Below are positions 34,799 to 43,544 of a stretch of 64,000 nucleotides of DNA, in pieces. The notes beneath the pieces are model-generated. The model did not search any database. It was not told the DNA's origin and was given only the letters and a program-made list of their open reading frames with translations. A program made the translations under genes and the position numbers. Position 1 is the first letter of the stretch, and each line of letters starts with the position of its first letter. This DNA comes from JAXLXE01 sp046328115 (GTDB taxonomy: Bacteria > Chloroflexota > UBA6077 > JACCZL01), in contig JAXLXE010000004.1 of the NCBI GenBank assembly GCA_046328115.1, positions 768,423 to 832,422 on the forward strand. Direction: 5' to 3'.

Positions 34799-34801
34799 AT
34801 G

Positions 34802-36043
34802 CTAAAGCTCCGCTGCCGCGTTACTCCAGGCAGTAGCTTCGAGATATGAGTCCACTACCTCCGTGGATGGTACACCCAGCTCACTGGCGAGCGCCGAGAC
34901 GTGCGTCCAATCGGCACGCTCGTAAGCCAGGACCATCTCCAGCACCCGGCCCATCATGCCGATCCTCGCCAGGAGGGCGGCTCGAACGTCACTGGACAGG
35001 GGCAATCCCTCGATCACCTCTTCTAGTGGCCTATTGGTGATGGCGTCAAGCATTGAGAAGAGGCCGACCAGGAAGAGATCTTCCTCCCGATCCTTCTGAT
35101 GCAGTGGCTCGGCCAAGAGCTCGCAGAACTTCGCACGGAGCAGGGATCCCACGATCAACTCGCTCAGGCCGCGCTGATTGATGCTGGACATCACCACAAG
35201 CGACGCCCACTTGCGGACCCCGCGTTCGCCCAGCAGCATCATCGCCTGACGGATGGAGCGGACCTGGTGGCGCAGCCCAAACGCGACGGAGTTGATGCAG
35301 CGGAGCAACTTGTACGTCAGAGCCACCTCGTTCTTGATGATCTGCTCGATACTGCCAAAATCCAGGTCTGGCTGATTAATCTCTCGAAGCAGGTTCAGGT
35401 AGCTACGCGTGTTTGCCGGTACGTCGCGCCCTGCGATGATGACGGGTTTGCTGAAGAACGAACCCTGGAAATACTGATAACCCGCATCGTTCGCCCGCTC
35501 AAACGTCTCGTGGTCCTCCACGTTCTCTGCTATGAGCTCGAACCGACGAGGCTTAAGTCGCTCTACGAGTAGCGGGCCGGTGTCTATCGACCGCCGCGTC
35601 AGGTCAACTCGGACAAGGTCGGCCAGTCCGATCAGCCCATTGACGCGGCCGGCCCGGTCGAACGCATCTATGGCTATCTGGTAGCCGTTACCTTTCAGGT
35701 CCTTACACGCCTCAATCACCTCAGGCTCTGGCTCCACGTCACCGAAGAGCTCCACTACCACGAGGTCATTGGGGAACAGCAGGCCAAGGCTGCCGGTGAT
35801 CATGTCTCGGCTAAAGCGGAGGAACGCCTTTCGACCCCCGGTTACCACCTCCGCGCCAAACAGGAAGAAGCTATTCCCGATCACCTGGAGCACGGTCTGC
35901 TCCGTGTCTCGTCGATCGACTACCTGGTCGATGCTTCTGGGGGCAAGAAGCTCGTACCCAAAAACTCGCTGCCGGTCATCAAATACCGGTGTCCTGGCAA
36001 CGAATGCCTCTACTGTCCCATGGTGGGAGGTCATCGTGTTCAC
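34802..36043 (-). CDS. EAL-HDOD signalling protein
   Basis: A 413-residue protein of the YuxH group: a degenerate EAL domain (about 14-200) with an HDOD domain (about 205-395). 'FGYELLAP' replaces the E-A-L signature; later EAL landmarks survive as 'LVRVDLTR' and 'LIAENVEDHETF', but metal-ligand residues are changed, so c-di-GMP hydrolysis is unlikely. The HDOD part has 'LLRCINSVAFGLRHQVRSIR' and 'LVGLFSMLDAITNRPLEEV'. Such proteins act as c-di-GMP-independent signalling scaffolds. GTG 36043 and ATG 36034 are both possible starts. The gene is followed after 3 bases by the cupin gene. Confidence 0.88.
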   Translation of the reverse strand: MNTMTSHHGTVEAFVARTPVFDDRQRVFGYELLAPRSIDQVVDRRDTEQTVLQVIGNSFFLFGAEVVTGGRKAFLRFSRDMITGSLGLLFPNDLVVVELFGDVEPEPEVIEACKDLKGNGYQIAIDAFDRAGRVNGLIGLADLVRVDLTRRSIDTGPLLVERLKPRRFELIAENVEDHETFERANDAGYQYFQGSFFSKPVIIAGRDVPANTRSYLNLLREINQPDLDFGSIEQIIKNEVALTYKLLRCINSVAFGLRHQVRSIRQAMMLLGERGVRKWASLVVMSSINQRGLSELIVGSLLRAKFCELLAEPLHQKDREEDLFLVGLFSMLDAITNRPLEEVIEGLPLSSDVRAALLARIGMMGRVLEMVLAYERADWTHVSALASELGVPSTEVVDSYLEATAWSNAAAEL

Positions 36044-36192
36044 AGTAGGGGAAACGAGGTAATTGCGACAACAGGCCCGGTGTAGTTGCGTTCCGGTCTG
36101 TTAGCGACCGTTTGCATGACTCGTGTTCGAGCGGCCTGATACGCCGCGGATCCCGTGGTATCGCGGCGGGGCATGACAGAAGATCTAGATCT

Positions 36193-37503
36193 CTAGATCC
36201 GTCCGCGCGACTTGAGCTCCAGATAGCGACTGACCATCTCCGCGGAGAGGCGATCCGCAGGCTGATCGATGGTGATGATCCCACGGTGGTTTAGCATGGC
36301 TCGAACCTGTCTGCGCTCATCCAACATGCGCTGAGCCACGGCTTTCTCATACAGCTCACGAGAATCGCACGGGGCTTTGCCGGCTGGGATCGTCAGAGCA
36401 GGATCTGCCACCGTTACGACGGCTACCAAGTGCCGATCCGAGGCGCGCACAAGGTGAGCGACCAGCGATCTCGATGGCTCTGGATCCGCAATGTCAGTGA
36501 ACAGAACGAGCAACGACCGCCTCAGGCTCCGGCCGGCAAGGTACGAAAAAGCCCGCGCATGTGAGCTTTCCGTCTGCTGCGATTCAAGCCGATAGAGCTG
36601 GTCGACGATTCTGAGGAACGCAGGCCGACCGCCGCGCGGGGCCAGATATGTACGCACCTCGTCAGCATAGGCTAGCAGTCCAACACGATCGCCCCGCAGG
36701 CTAGCCGCGTACGCTAGCATCAGGCCCGCGTTGAGCGCGTGATCGAGCTTGGTGAGTCCATCGGCTACCGCAGACATCAACCGCCCAGCATCCAGCAAGA
36801 TCATGACATTCTGGCTGCGTTCTGTCTCGAACTCTGTACTAATGGGCACCCCGCGCCGCGCAGTGGCCTTCCAGTTGATCCTCCTGAACTCATCATCTGG
36901 CACATACTCACGCAGCCGCTCAAACTCAGCTCCCTGGCCGAAGCGGCGCGCGGTACGAGTACCAGCTTCCAACAACATGCCTCGTCGTACCATCAGGTTG
37001 TATCGGTGCATGTCGCGCAAATTGGGGTACACCTTGACCGAACGAGTGAGCGGAAACGCATGTTGGCGCCACGTGAGCCTGAACTGGCTCAGGGAGCGCA
37101 CGACCAGCCGACCAATCTGAAAATCACCCCGGCGCGGTGGGACAATCGAGTAAACGACGCGGCTCGTCGCACGTGGGCCGACTTCTAATTCCAGGCGTTC
37201 AACGCTAACTTCAAGTGGAAGTGGCACCTCGTCACGAAGCTGGATCCGTAGGGTTTCCTCCGTCCGGTTGGTGATCACCACGTTGACGGGGTTGGCTTCT
37301 CCAATGGATAGCCGATCCGCCATCTCCCTTGCGACGACGATCTCCCCGGGCTGAACGCTCTGCCGCTGATCAAGCCAGACGAGTCCAGCCAGCAACCCGA
37401 GACTAGCCGGAGTTGCCCAGCCGAACCCCGGTAAGAGCGGATCCAATGCTAGCGGGATGGCTGTGGCCAGCAAGAGCAGCAATAGACGTCCCGTTGGAAC
37501 CAC
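36193..37503 (-). CDS. DUF58 protein (MoxR partner)
   Basis: A 436-residue protein with one or two N-terminal membrane helices (about 5-45), a beta-rich middle and a C-terminal von-Willebrand-like DUF58 region. The hallmark 'REYVPDDEFRRINWKATAR' lies at 198-216, followed by 'NVMILLDAG', the start of the vWA fold with its MIDAS-like Asp. DUF58 proteins work with MoxR AAA+ ATPases, whose gene is 23 bases upstream, in protein maturation or metal insertion. It is the last gene of a six-gene operon (42.1 to 36.2 kb). GTG start. Confidence 0.9.
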   Translation of the reverse strand: MVPTGRLLLLLLATAIPLALDPLLPGFGWATPASLGLLAGLVWLDQRQSVQPGEIVVAREMADRLSIGEANPVNVVITNRTEETLRIQLRDEVPLPLEVSVERLELEVGPRATSRVVYSIVPPRRGDFQIGRLVVRSLSQFRLTWRQHAFPLTRSVKVYPNLRDMHRYNLMVRRGMLLEAGTRTARRFGQGAEFERLREYVPDDEFRRINWKATARRGVPISTEFETERSQNVMILLDAGRLMSAVADGLTKLDHALNAGLMLAYAASLRGDRVGLLAYADEVRTYLAPRGGRPAFLRIVDQLYRLESQQTESSHARAFSYLAGRSLRRSLLVLFTDIADPEPSRSLVAHLVRASDRHLVAVVTVADPALTIPAGKAPCDSRELYEKAVAQRMLDERRQVRAMLNHRGIITIDQPADRLSAEMVSRYLELKSRGRI

Positions 37504-37526
37504 GCGCCGGCCCTCTCATCCCGCGC

Positions 37527-38489
37527 TTACCGCGGCACCTCTACGCCCGCAAGTAGACGTTCCAGCGCGTCATCCGGCGTCAGGCCCTCAATTTCTGCAT
37601 CTGGCCTCAAGATGACCCGGTGCCGAAACACCGGACCTACTAGCTCTTTCACGTCATCAGGCGTGACGTACGTCCTTCCCGCGAGAACCGCTCTTGCCCG
37701 CGCAAGCAACGCCAACGATAACGACCCACGGATACTGCTACCAAGCTGAATATCAGGGGATTCCCGCGTGGCTCGTCCGACCGCGACGATGTATCTTATG
37801 ACATCTTCTTCAATTGTTACGTCGTTCAGAGCAGTGCGACAACGCTGAATGGCATTCGTGGTGAGGACCGGACTTAGCCCTGATTCGGCCAGATGGTTGA
37901 CCTGAAAACCGGCGAGATGGCGTGTGAGGACCTGGCGCTCAACCTCTGCCGGACCGTAGCCGACGAGCAACTTGCACATAAACCTATCAAGCTGAGCTTC
38001 CGGCAAGGGATACGTTCCTTCATACTCAACCGGATTTTGAGTTGCTATCACCACGAATGGATCCGGCAACGGGTGAGAAGACCCATCAATCGTTGCCTGC
38101 CGCTCCTCCATCGCCTCCAGTAACGCTGACTGGGTTTTTGCAGGCGCTCGGTTGATCTCATCCGCCAGCAGAACGTTACAAAAGACCGGACCCTTACGAA
38201 GGCGAAATTCACCGCTCTGCACGTTGAAGACAGTTGTGCCAACCACATCTGAGGGCATCAAGTCTGGTGTGAACTGAACGCGATTGAAGGACCCATTGAT
38301 CAGGAACGCCAGGGTTCTGGCCATAAGGGTTTTGGCGGTTCCAGGTACACCCTCAAGAAGCACGTGACCACCAGCCACCAGGCAGCAGAAGATCAGCTCA
38401 AATGTTGTCTCCTGGCCCACGATGACCCGGGCAGCCTGCTCACGTGCCTTATCAAATGCTTCCGCGACTTCTTGCATTGGTATGTTCAT
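37527..38489 (-). CDS. MoxR-type AAA+ ATPase
   Basis: A 320-residue AAA_3 ATPase. Walker A is G47-V-P-G-T-A-K-T and Walker B LLADE (107-111) in 'VLLADEINRAPAKTQSALLE', and 'VIATQNPVEYEGTYPLPEAQ' is the MoxR-specific sensor region. The C-terminal lid carries 'GSSIRGSLSLALLARARAVL' and 'YVTPDDVKEL'. MoxR ATPases act as chaperones or maturases for vWA proteins; the DUF58 partner follows after 23 bases. GGAGAAG site before ATG 38489. Cytoplasmic, probably docking to the membrane through DUF58. Confidence 0.95.
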   Translation of the reverse strand: MNIPMQEVAEAFDKAREQAARVIVGQETTFELIFCCLVAGGHVLLEGVPGTAKTLMARTLAFLINGSFNRVQFTPDLMPSDVVGTTVFNVQSGEFRLRKGPVFCNVLLADEINRAPAKTQSALLEAMEERQATIDGSSHPLPDPFVVIATQNPVEYEGTYPLPEAQLDRFMCKLLVGYGPAEVERQVLTRHLAGFQVNHLAESGLSPVLTTNAIQRCRTALNDVTIEEDVIRYIVAVGRATRESPDIQLGSSIRGSLSLALLARARAVLAGRTYVTPDDVKELVGPVFRHRVILRPDAEIEGLTPDDALERLLAGVEVPR

Positions 38490-38536
38490 CAGGAAACTTC
38501 TCCAGCATCACGGGAGCCGCGCACGACGCGCCGTCC

Positions 38537-39646
38537 TCAGACTGTGTGACTCAGTTCGTTGACGACCGCAACAAGCTGCGACTCCCCGGGATTCTGTCGC
38601 AGCACCTGCAGTGCCGCCAATGTGGTACTTGCGTCTTTGCCAAGCAGACGTGCACGATCCTGGAGGTGATCTTCGGTCACGTCTGAGGGTAGCCCCAGGC
38701 TGCGTGCCAACTCACCGCGGAATTTCCTTTCAAAATGTGTCGCGATGAACTGCCGCTGCCCGCTGGCTCGGTGGAGTGCCGCGAGTGAGCCAACATATTC
38801 TGTAAGGGACCGTCCTCTGCTCTCGCGCACCGGTCTGGATGTGCCGAACCGACGGCCCCGCATCGCTAGCCAGACAAACGACATCAGGGCACCGTAAAGG
38901 GCAGCGCGGCCCCACGACTCATCGAGTAGCAAGCGGAACATGCCTGCCATGCCGCGTGTTCCTCCGTTTCGATAGCCGTGGTGTATTTCGTCAAAGCCAA
39001 TGCTGCCATCCGGAGTCGATCCCACCAGTATGAGCACGAGTTTTGCCGTTTCCGCATCGCGAAGCGCGCTGTTGCTGAACAACAGCGGCGCGGAAACGGC
39101 GATCACGGCTCCTCTCCCGACTTTGATCTCGCCAGCGTAGACCAATCCCTCATCTTCCACGAGGCTCGTTGCCCCCGCTGGTAGGTCGAGGGTGTCGGTG
39201 GGTCTGGTGGTGATCCCACGAATCCTGGCGAACACCTCAGTGCCGGTCTTTGCCATGACTCCAAACCGCTGGTAGAGTGGGTCGCCCCACCAGTCATCTG
39301 AGGCGAGCACGAGGCGACCGCCTTGCTCTACCCACGTGGCGATCTCTTCTACGTCATCCCGGGCAATCCGCTGGATCGGCTGCAACAGCAGCAACGTCTT
39401 TACGCCTGGCGGGATCTCAAAGAGCTCACTTTCCACGACTGTGGTGTGGTAGCCGATCTGGTCAAGCCACAGCCGCAAGGCGAGTCCGCCGTTGGCTTGA
39501 TTGGAGTACACCGTTAGAGCTGGCAGTCGCTCCGAACTGGGAGGAATGACGATCACGGTAATCGTCATGACGGCCACGAGTGCGAAGAGCAGCACGATGC
39601 GGCGGTCGCGCAAGTTCCAGGCGGCGTGACTCATGCTCTGGTTCAC
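38537..39646 (-). CDS. DUF4350 membrane protein
   Basis: A 369-residue protein with membrane helices near residues 13-34 and about 245-265. The intervening domain has 'LTVYSNQANGGLALRLWLDQ', 'LLLLQPIQRIARDDVEEIATWVEQGGRLVLASDD' in pieces (a Rossmann/GATase-like core), typical of DUF4350. The cytosolic C-terminal 80 residues are helical ('YVGSLAALHRASGQ'). Function unknown; the family is linked to MoxR/DUF58/DUF4129 operons. The GTG start overlaps the stop of the DUF4129 gene by 4 bases, and the MoxR gene follows 47 bases downstream. Confidence 0.85.
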   Translation of the reverse strand: MNQSMSHAAWNLRDRRIVLLFALVAVMTITVIVIPPSSERLPALTVYSNQANGGLALRLWLDQIGYHTTVVESELFEIPPGVKTLLLLQPIQRIARDDVEEIATWVEQGGRLVLASDDWWGDPLYQRFGVMAKTGTEVFARIRGITTRPTDTLDLPAGATSLVEDEGLVYAGEIKVGRGAVIAVSAPLLFSNSALRDAETAKLVLILVGSTPDGSIGFDEIHHGYRNGGTRGMAGMFRLLLDESWGRAALYGALMSFVWLAMRGRRFGTSRPVRESRGRSLTEYVGSLAALHRASGQRQFIATHFERKFRGELARSLGLPSDVTEDHLQDRARLLGKDASTTLAALQVLRQNPGESQLVAVVNELSHTV

Positions 39647-40350
39647 CCTGTAGTGCGTAGCATGGTCTCACTCAGCCGTTTGAACTCCAGGAACTCCTCC
39701 CTTGACACCGTGGTCTGACCGTACCAAAGCTCATCAAAGACGGTCACCAGAGGTCTCAGCGCCGTTGCCACCGCGGGGGCCCCAGTCACGCGCGGAAGCA
39801 GCTCTCGATTCGTGAGGGACCGATCAAATGTCACGATCCCCTTTTCATCCAGGCGGCGCAGCACGCCAGAATAGCGATGGTGCAATGCAGCTCGCCACTC
39901 GCCGGCCCGCTCAAGGACTTCCGCTCGACGCAGCTCCTGCTCCGCGCTAGGAGGGCCCATCTGCCTTTCCGTCTCGAGCTCTGCTTCGCGACGAACGGTC
40001 CCACGCACAAACCGCACGACGGTAACGGTTGCGATCAGAACGACGATACCGGCTACCAACACTCCAGTGGCGTTCCCCGTGGCCTCCACACTCCCATCCG
40101 GGAAGAGCGATAGCACCCACTGGGAGGCTGCTCGGATCATCGACCAGAACATGGCGCGGATGGGGTCTAATACCGCGTTGATGGCATTTTGGCCCTCACC
40201 CGCCAGGAACTCCGGCTGAGCAAGGATCCGTCGAAGCCGATCTAGCTTCTCCTCGGTGGAAAGCTCAGCGCCCACCCCAGCTAGCTTCACGGAGGCGAGG
40301 CTCACCGCCGTACTTGCGCACACCGGTAGTATCAGGCTGGCTTTTGTCAT
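39643..40350 (-). CDS. DUF4129 protein
   Basis: A 235-residue protein with an N-terminal hydrophobic segment, a central membrane helix (about 95-115) and the C-terminal DUF4129 domain. The domain is recognised by 'ALHHRYSGVLRRLDEKGIV', 'DRSLTNRELL' and 'VFDELWYGQTTVSREEF'. Function is unknown; in many bacteria it is encoded between MoxR/DUF58 and transglutaminase-like or DUF4350 genes. It is coupled by overlapping start/stop codons both upstream (ATGA at 40347-40350) and downstream (GTGA), showing tight stoichiometric translation in this operon. Confidence 0.85.
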   Translation of the reverse strand: MTKASLILPVCASTAVSLASVKLAGVGAELSTEEKLDRLRRILAQPEFLAGEGQNAINAVLDPIRAMFWSMIRAASQWVLSLFPDGSVEATGNATGVLVAGIVVLIATVTVVRFVRGTVRREAELETERQMGPPSAEQELRRAEVLERAGEWRAALHHRYSGVLRRLDEKGIVTFDRSLTNRELLPRVTGAPAVATALRPLVTVFDELWYGQTTVSREEFLEFKRLSETMLRTTG

Positions 40351-41198
40351 ACCGGCGGGAGACGCTCTAGCTGAATCTGCAGGTCCAGTGCCTCTTTTCG
40401 CACCCTGAGATCAAGATAGAGGATGCCGTCCACAATCGAACCCAGAGCGCCAAACAGCGAAAACGTGAGACCACCTACGACAGCACCTGTGATGTGTCCT
40501 GCTACACCAACCCAGTATGACTTGAATACCGATGTGAGCAGCATCACAAGCACACTGGTCAGGCTCTGCGGGATGTTCGTGAGCACGGACACCAAAGCTG
40601 AGACCAGGAAGAAGCACAGTATGATGCGCCAACGGTAGCCTCTCACGAGTGTGGCGCTCCGCCTGAGCGCGGCAATGGGCCCGGCGGATTCCATCAGATT
40701 CGCCACGCTGTACAACGCCCAGCCGGCGCCCAGGTAGATTGCAAAGGGGATGCCGATGCACGTAAGGCTCAAGGCTGTTGTGGCAAGTGACATGAGGATT
40801 GTGGCAGCAAGTGCAGGGACGAACTTCCGGATTGCCATCCCGTATGCACTCCTGACGGTTGATGACTTCCCGAGAGCCAGATCAACCGCGAGTTTTGTGG
40901 CAGCCAGGCTTCCGAGGAACGTCAGTAGTGCCCATGCGACCCCGGCCACGACGATGATGGCTATCACCCCGACATCCCGGGTCCCGATCGCTGTACTTGT
41001 CCGAGAACCGAAGGTCCCTGATGATTCGGTACCCAGGAGCAGTCCCGAGAGGGCTGTCATCAGCGTGAGTGGAACGCCTGAGACCGCTATGGTGACGAAG
41101 AACGCTACGAAGTGGCGGCGGTAGAGCCGAAGACTCTCGTCCAAGATCTCACCGATGCCCATTGGCCGTAGCCGGATGCCGACGGGATCAGCGGTCAT
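40347..41198 (-). CDS. Multi-pass membrane protein, GDPD-membrane-domain-like (copy 1)
   Basis: A 283-residue protein with six hydrophobic segments. The N-terminal 'RLRPMGIGEILDESLRLYRRHF' is the signature of the family annotated as glycerophosphoryl diester phosphodiesterase membrane domain-like, which occurs without the phosphodiesterase catalytic domain. 'MESAGPIAALRRSATLVRGYRWRI' is the second conserved stretch. No catalytic residues are seen. It starts at ATG 41198 and its stop overlaps the DUF4129 start (ATGA). A related protein is encoded just upstream. It likely serves as a membrane component of the MoxR/DUF58 system. Confidence 0.8.
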   Translation of the reverse strand: MTADPVGIRLRPMGIGEILDESLRLYRRHFVAFFVTIAVSGVPLTLMTALSGLLLGTESSGTFGSRTSTAIGTRDVGVIAIIVVAGVAWALLTFLGSLAATKLAVDLALGKSSTVRSAYGMAIRKFVPALAATILMSLATTALSLTCIGIPFAIYLGAGWALYSVANLMESAGPIAALRRSATLVRGYRWRIILCFFLVSALVSVLTNIPQSLTSVLVMLLTSVFKSYWVGVAGHITGAVVGGLTFSLFGALGSIVDGILYLDLRVRKEALDLQIQLERLPPV

Positions 41199-41263
41199 TG
41201 CCGACGTTACAGGCGCTCATTCCAGTACGTTGTCCCCCCAAGATGCTGCACGTGTCTCCAGGC

Positions 41264-42100
41264 TCACGCGGCCATCGCTGGGTTGACCTGCATCACTGGC
41301 AGTTTCTCATGCTGGACGAGGTCGAGAAACTGGATCGTCGTGGCAACCCAGGTCAGTGTTACCAGTATGCCCATCGCCAAGCTCAGCCCCACAGAGCACA
41401 TCAGCCACAACGGGAAGATCGCGAATCCCGTTGAGTCAATCCAGGTCTGGGGGCTTCCTAACGCGAGTGATAATCCGCTGACGAGCAGCATGGCCAGAAG
41501 TTGTGGGCCCAGCACGCCCGCGGCGACCTTCTTGCATCTCCAGTATCGCCCCCTGACGAGCTGCAGGCTCCGAACCATGCCAGCAATGCCGGAGCGGTGC
41601 TCAAGCACACTGGCTGGTGTACAGAACAGCCAGGCCATACTCAGGTAGACGGCCACTGGCGTTCCGATCAGGCTCAGCACAAGCCCCACGACGCACAGTC
41701 CACCGAGCAGCCATCCGGTTATCACCGCCCACACACGCTCGATGCTTAGCCGGATTAGTGCGCTACCTGTAAGTAGCTGCTCTGCGTGAAGAGACCCAGT
41801 CCACACCACCACAACCGCCGCAATGATGACGTGCGCGGCGAGGCGAATGAGCCCATCGAGCAGCGCCAACGCTGAGATGCTGATGAGCTCATCTGGAGCT
41901 ACCAGCGCGGTGCCTGGGTACGGGCGGGGGTTCACGGCACCCAGGATATCGAGCGGAAGTGCCAGCACCAGCCAGACTGTGAGGAACAGCCGCCTACCGC
42001 ACCAGAGTGCGGCCAATGCTTCGCGCGTGATCTGGCGAGCACCCTTCAAATGTCGCTCTTTCAGAGCGTCGACGGGATTCTGGATTGGCCATCCGGACAT
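41264..42100 (-). CDS. Multi-pass membrane protein related to the downstream GDPD-membrane-like gene (copy 2)
   Basis: A 278-residue protein from ATG 42100, which has a GGGGGAGG site; a GTG at 42142 would add 14 residues. Its architecture matches the next gene: an N-terminal amphipathic stretch, then six hydrophobic segments, with 'VLEHRSGIAGMVRSLQLVRGRYWR' aligning to the corresponding conserved stretch of copy 1. The N-terminal signature is more diverged. It is the first gene of the six-gene operon; a perfect 7-bp dyad lies 63 bases upstream. Function unknown, probably membrane partner of the following genes. Confidence 0.72.
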   Translation of the reverse strand: MSGWPIQNPVDALKERHLKGARQITREALAALWCGRRLFLTVWLVLALPLDILGAVNPRPYPGTALVAPDELISISALALLDGLIRLAAHVIIAAVVVVWTGSLHAEQLLTGSALIRLSIERVWAVITGWLLGGLCVVGLVLSLIGTPVAVYLSMAWLFCTPASVLEHRSGIAGMVRSLQLVRGRYWRCKKVAAGVLGPQLLAMLLVSGLSLALGSPQTWIDSTGFAIFPLWLMCSVGLSLAMGILVTLTWVATTIQFLDLVQHEKLPVMQVNPAMAA

Positions 42101-42162
42101 CTTCCCTCCCCCAGTTCTAGTGAAAACGACATCGTCCTCCACGAAGTGATCGAGCCCACCGG

Positions 42163-42179
42163 GTGAGTCAAAGACTCAC
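42163..42179. promoter_or_regulatory. Inverted repeat in the divergent spacer before the MoxR operon
   Basis: GTGAGTC-AAA-GACTCAC, a perfect 7-bp dyad with a 3-base centre, lies between the divergent membrane-protein and monooxygenase genes. Size and location suit an operator for a dimeric repressor, though no regulator gene is adjacent. Confidence 0.35.
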
Positions 42180-42358
42180 GATCAATCACGCCGGCGACGG
42201 TTTGCTGCAGGGCTCCGTGCACACGCGCTATCCTCACGTGGTTCTCTTACGTAGACCAGACACAGGCGCGGCACGGAGAGAGGCGGAAGCACGGCTTGAG
42301 CGACCAGACTGCAGCGGTATCTCTCGGGACAACGTCATCAACCTCCGAGATTGGACGT

Positions 42359-43543
42359 ATGACTACCCACTGCTGCATTGTGGGCGGCGGCCCGGGTGGG
42401 ATGATCCTGGCCTATTTGCTTGCCAGGCGCGGCATCGATGTACTTCTTCTTGAAGAGCACCGTGATTTCGATCGCGACTTTCGTGGTGACACCATCCACC
42501 CATCCACCATGGAGCTGCTGGACCGGCTTGGTCTCGCCGAGCGACTGCTCCAGCTCCGGCACTCTAAGATCGATCGCCTAACCTTGAGCAGCAAAACGGG
42601 CACCGTGGCTGAGATTGACCTTGGCCGGTTACGGACCCGCTTTCCGTACATCACGATGATGCCGCAGGCGCAGCTTCTGGACTTCCTGGCCACGGAAGCC
42701 AGCCAGTTCCCGAACTTTCACCTGAGGCTGGGCGCGAACGTCCAGGAGCAGATTCGGGAGGACGGCGTGGTACGAGGGATCCGCTATCGCGCCCAGGACG
42801 GTTGGCATGACGTCCGCGCGCCGCTAACGGTTGGTGCAGACGGCCGATTCTCCCGCATGCGCAGACTGGCAGCGATCGAAAGCACCAGCACTGCCCCACC
42901 AATGGACGTGCTCTGGCTGCGCGTTCCGCGCCTCCCTGACGATCCACACGGAGGGCTTGGGCGTATTGGGAACGGGCATCTCGTGGTCATGCTCGACCGC
43001 GACCAGGAGTGGCAACTTGGGTTTGTAATCCCGAAAGGCGGCTACCGCGAGATCCACGAAGCAGGGATTGAGCGGCTTCGCTCCTCAATCGCGGAGATTG
43101 TCCCGGAGCTCACTCATCGACTGGAGACAATCAATACGTGGCAGCAGGTCTCACTGCTATCCGTGGAGTCGAGCCGCGCGAAGACCTGGTATCAGCCAGG
43201 TCTGCTGCTGATTGGTGACGCGGCCCACGTGATGTCACCCGTGGGAGGTGTGGGGATCAACTACGCCGTCCAGGACGCGGTGGTGGCGGCGAACGTGCTC
43301 ACGGAACCGCTGCTGCGGGGGCGTATCCGGCTGCGCGATCTTGCTGCCGTACAGCGTCAGCGGGAGTGGCCGGTGCGTGTAATCCAAGCGATCCAGGCAC
43401 AGATTCAGCAGCGTGTGATATCGAACGTTCTTCGGAGCAACGAGGTACCGGCAGTGCCATTGATCATGAGACTGCCGCTCATTCGGGACATTCCGGCCCG
43501 GGCGATTGCCTATGGCATCCGTCCTGTGCACTTAAACATGTGA
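42359..43543 (+). CDS. FAD-dependent monooxygenase (UbiH/PheA-TfdB type)
   Basis: A 394-residue flavoprotein hydroxylase starting at ATG 42359, just before the FAD loop 'CCIVGGGPGGMILAYLLARR' (5-24). The second FAD motif is 'LIGDAAHVMSPVGGVGINYA', and a 'DTIHPSTMELLDRLGL' segment marks the aromatic-ring hydroxylase subgroup. Length is normal for single-component hydroxylases (about 390-400). It uses NAD(P)H and O2 to hydroxylate an aromatic or polyketide-like ring; the substrate is not indicated. It stands alone on the plus strand and ends 1 base before the convergent YqeB-like gene. Confidence 0.92.
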   Translation: MTTHCCIVGGGPGGMILAYLLARRGIDVLLLEEHRDFDRDFRGDTIHPSTMELLDRLGLAERLLQLRHSKIDRLTLSSKTGTVAEIDLGRLRTRFPYITMMPQAQLLDFLATEASQFPNFHLRLGANVQEQIREDGVVRGIRYRAQDGWHDVRAPLTVGADGRFSRMRRLAAIESTSTAPPMDVLWLRVPRLPDDPHGGLGRIGNGHLVVMLDRDQEWQLGFVIPKGGYREIHEAGIERLRSSIAEIVPELTHRLETINTWQQVSLLSVESSRAKTWYQPGLLLIGDAAHVMSPVGGVGINYAVQDAVVAANVLTEPLLRGRIRLRDLAAVQRQREWPVRVIQAIQAQIQQRVISNVLRSNEVPAVPLIMRLPLIRDIPARAIAYGIRPVHLNM

Positions 43544-43544
43544 G

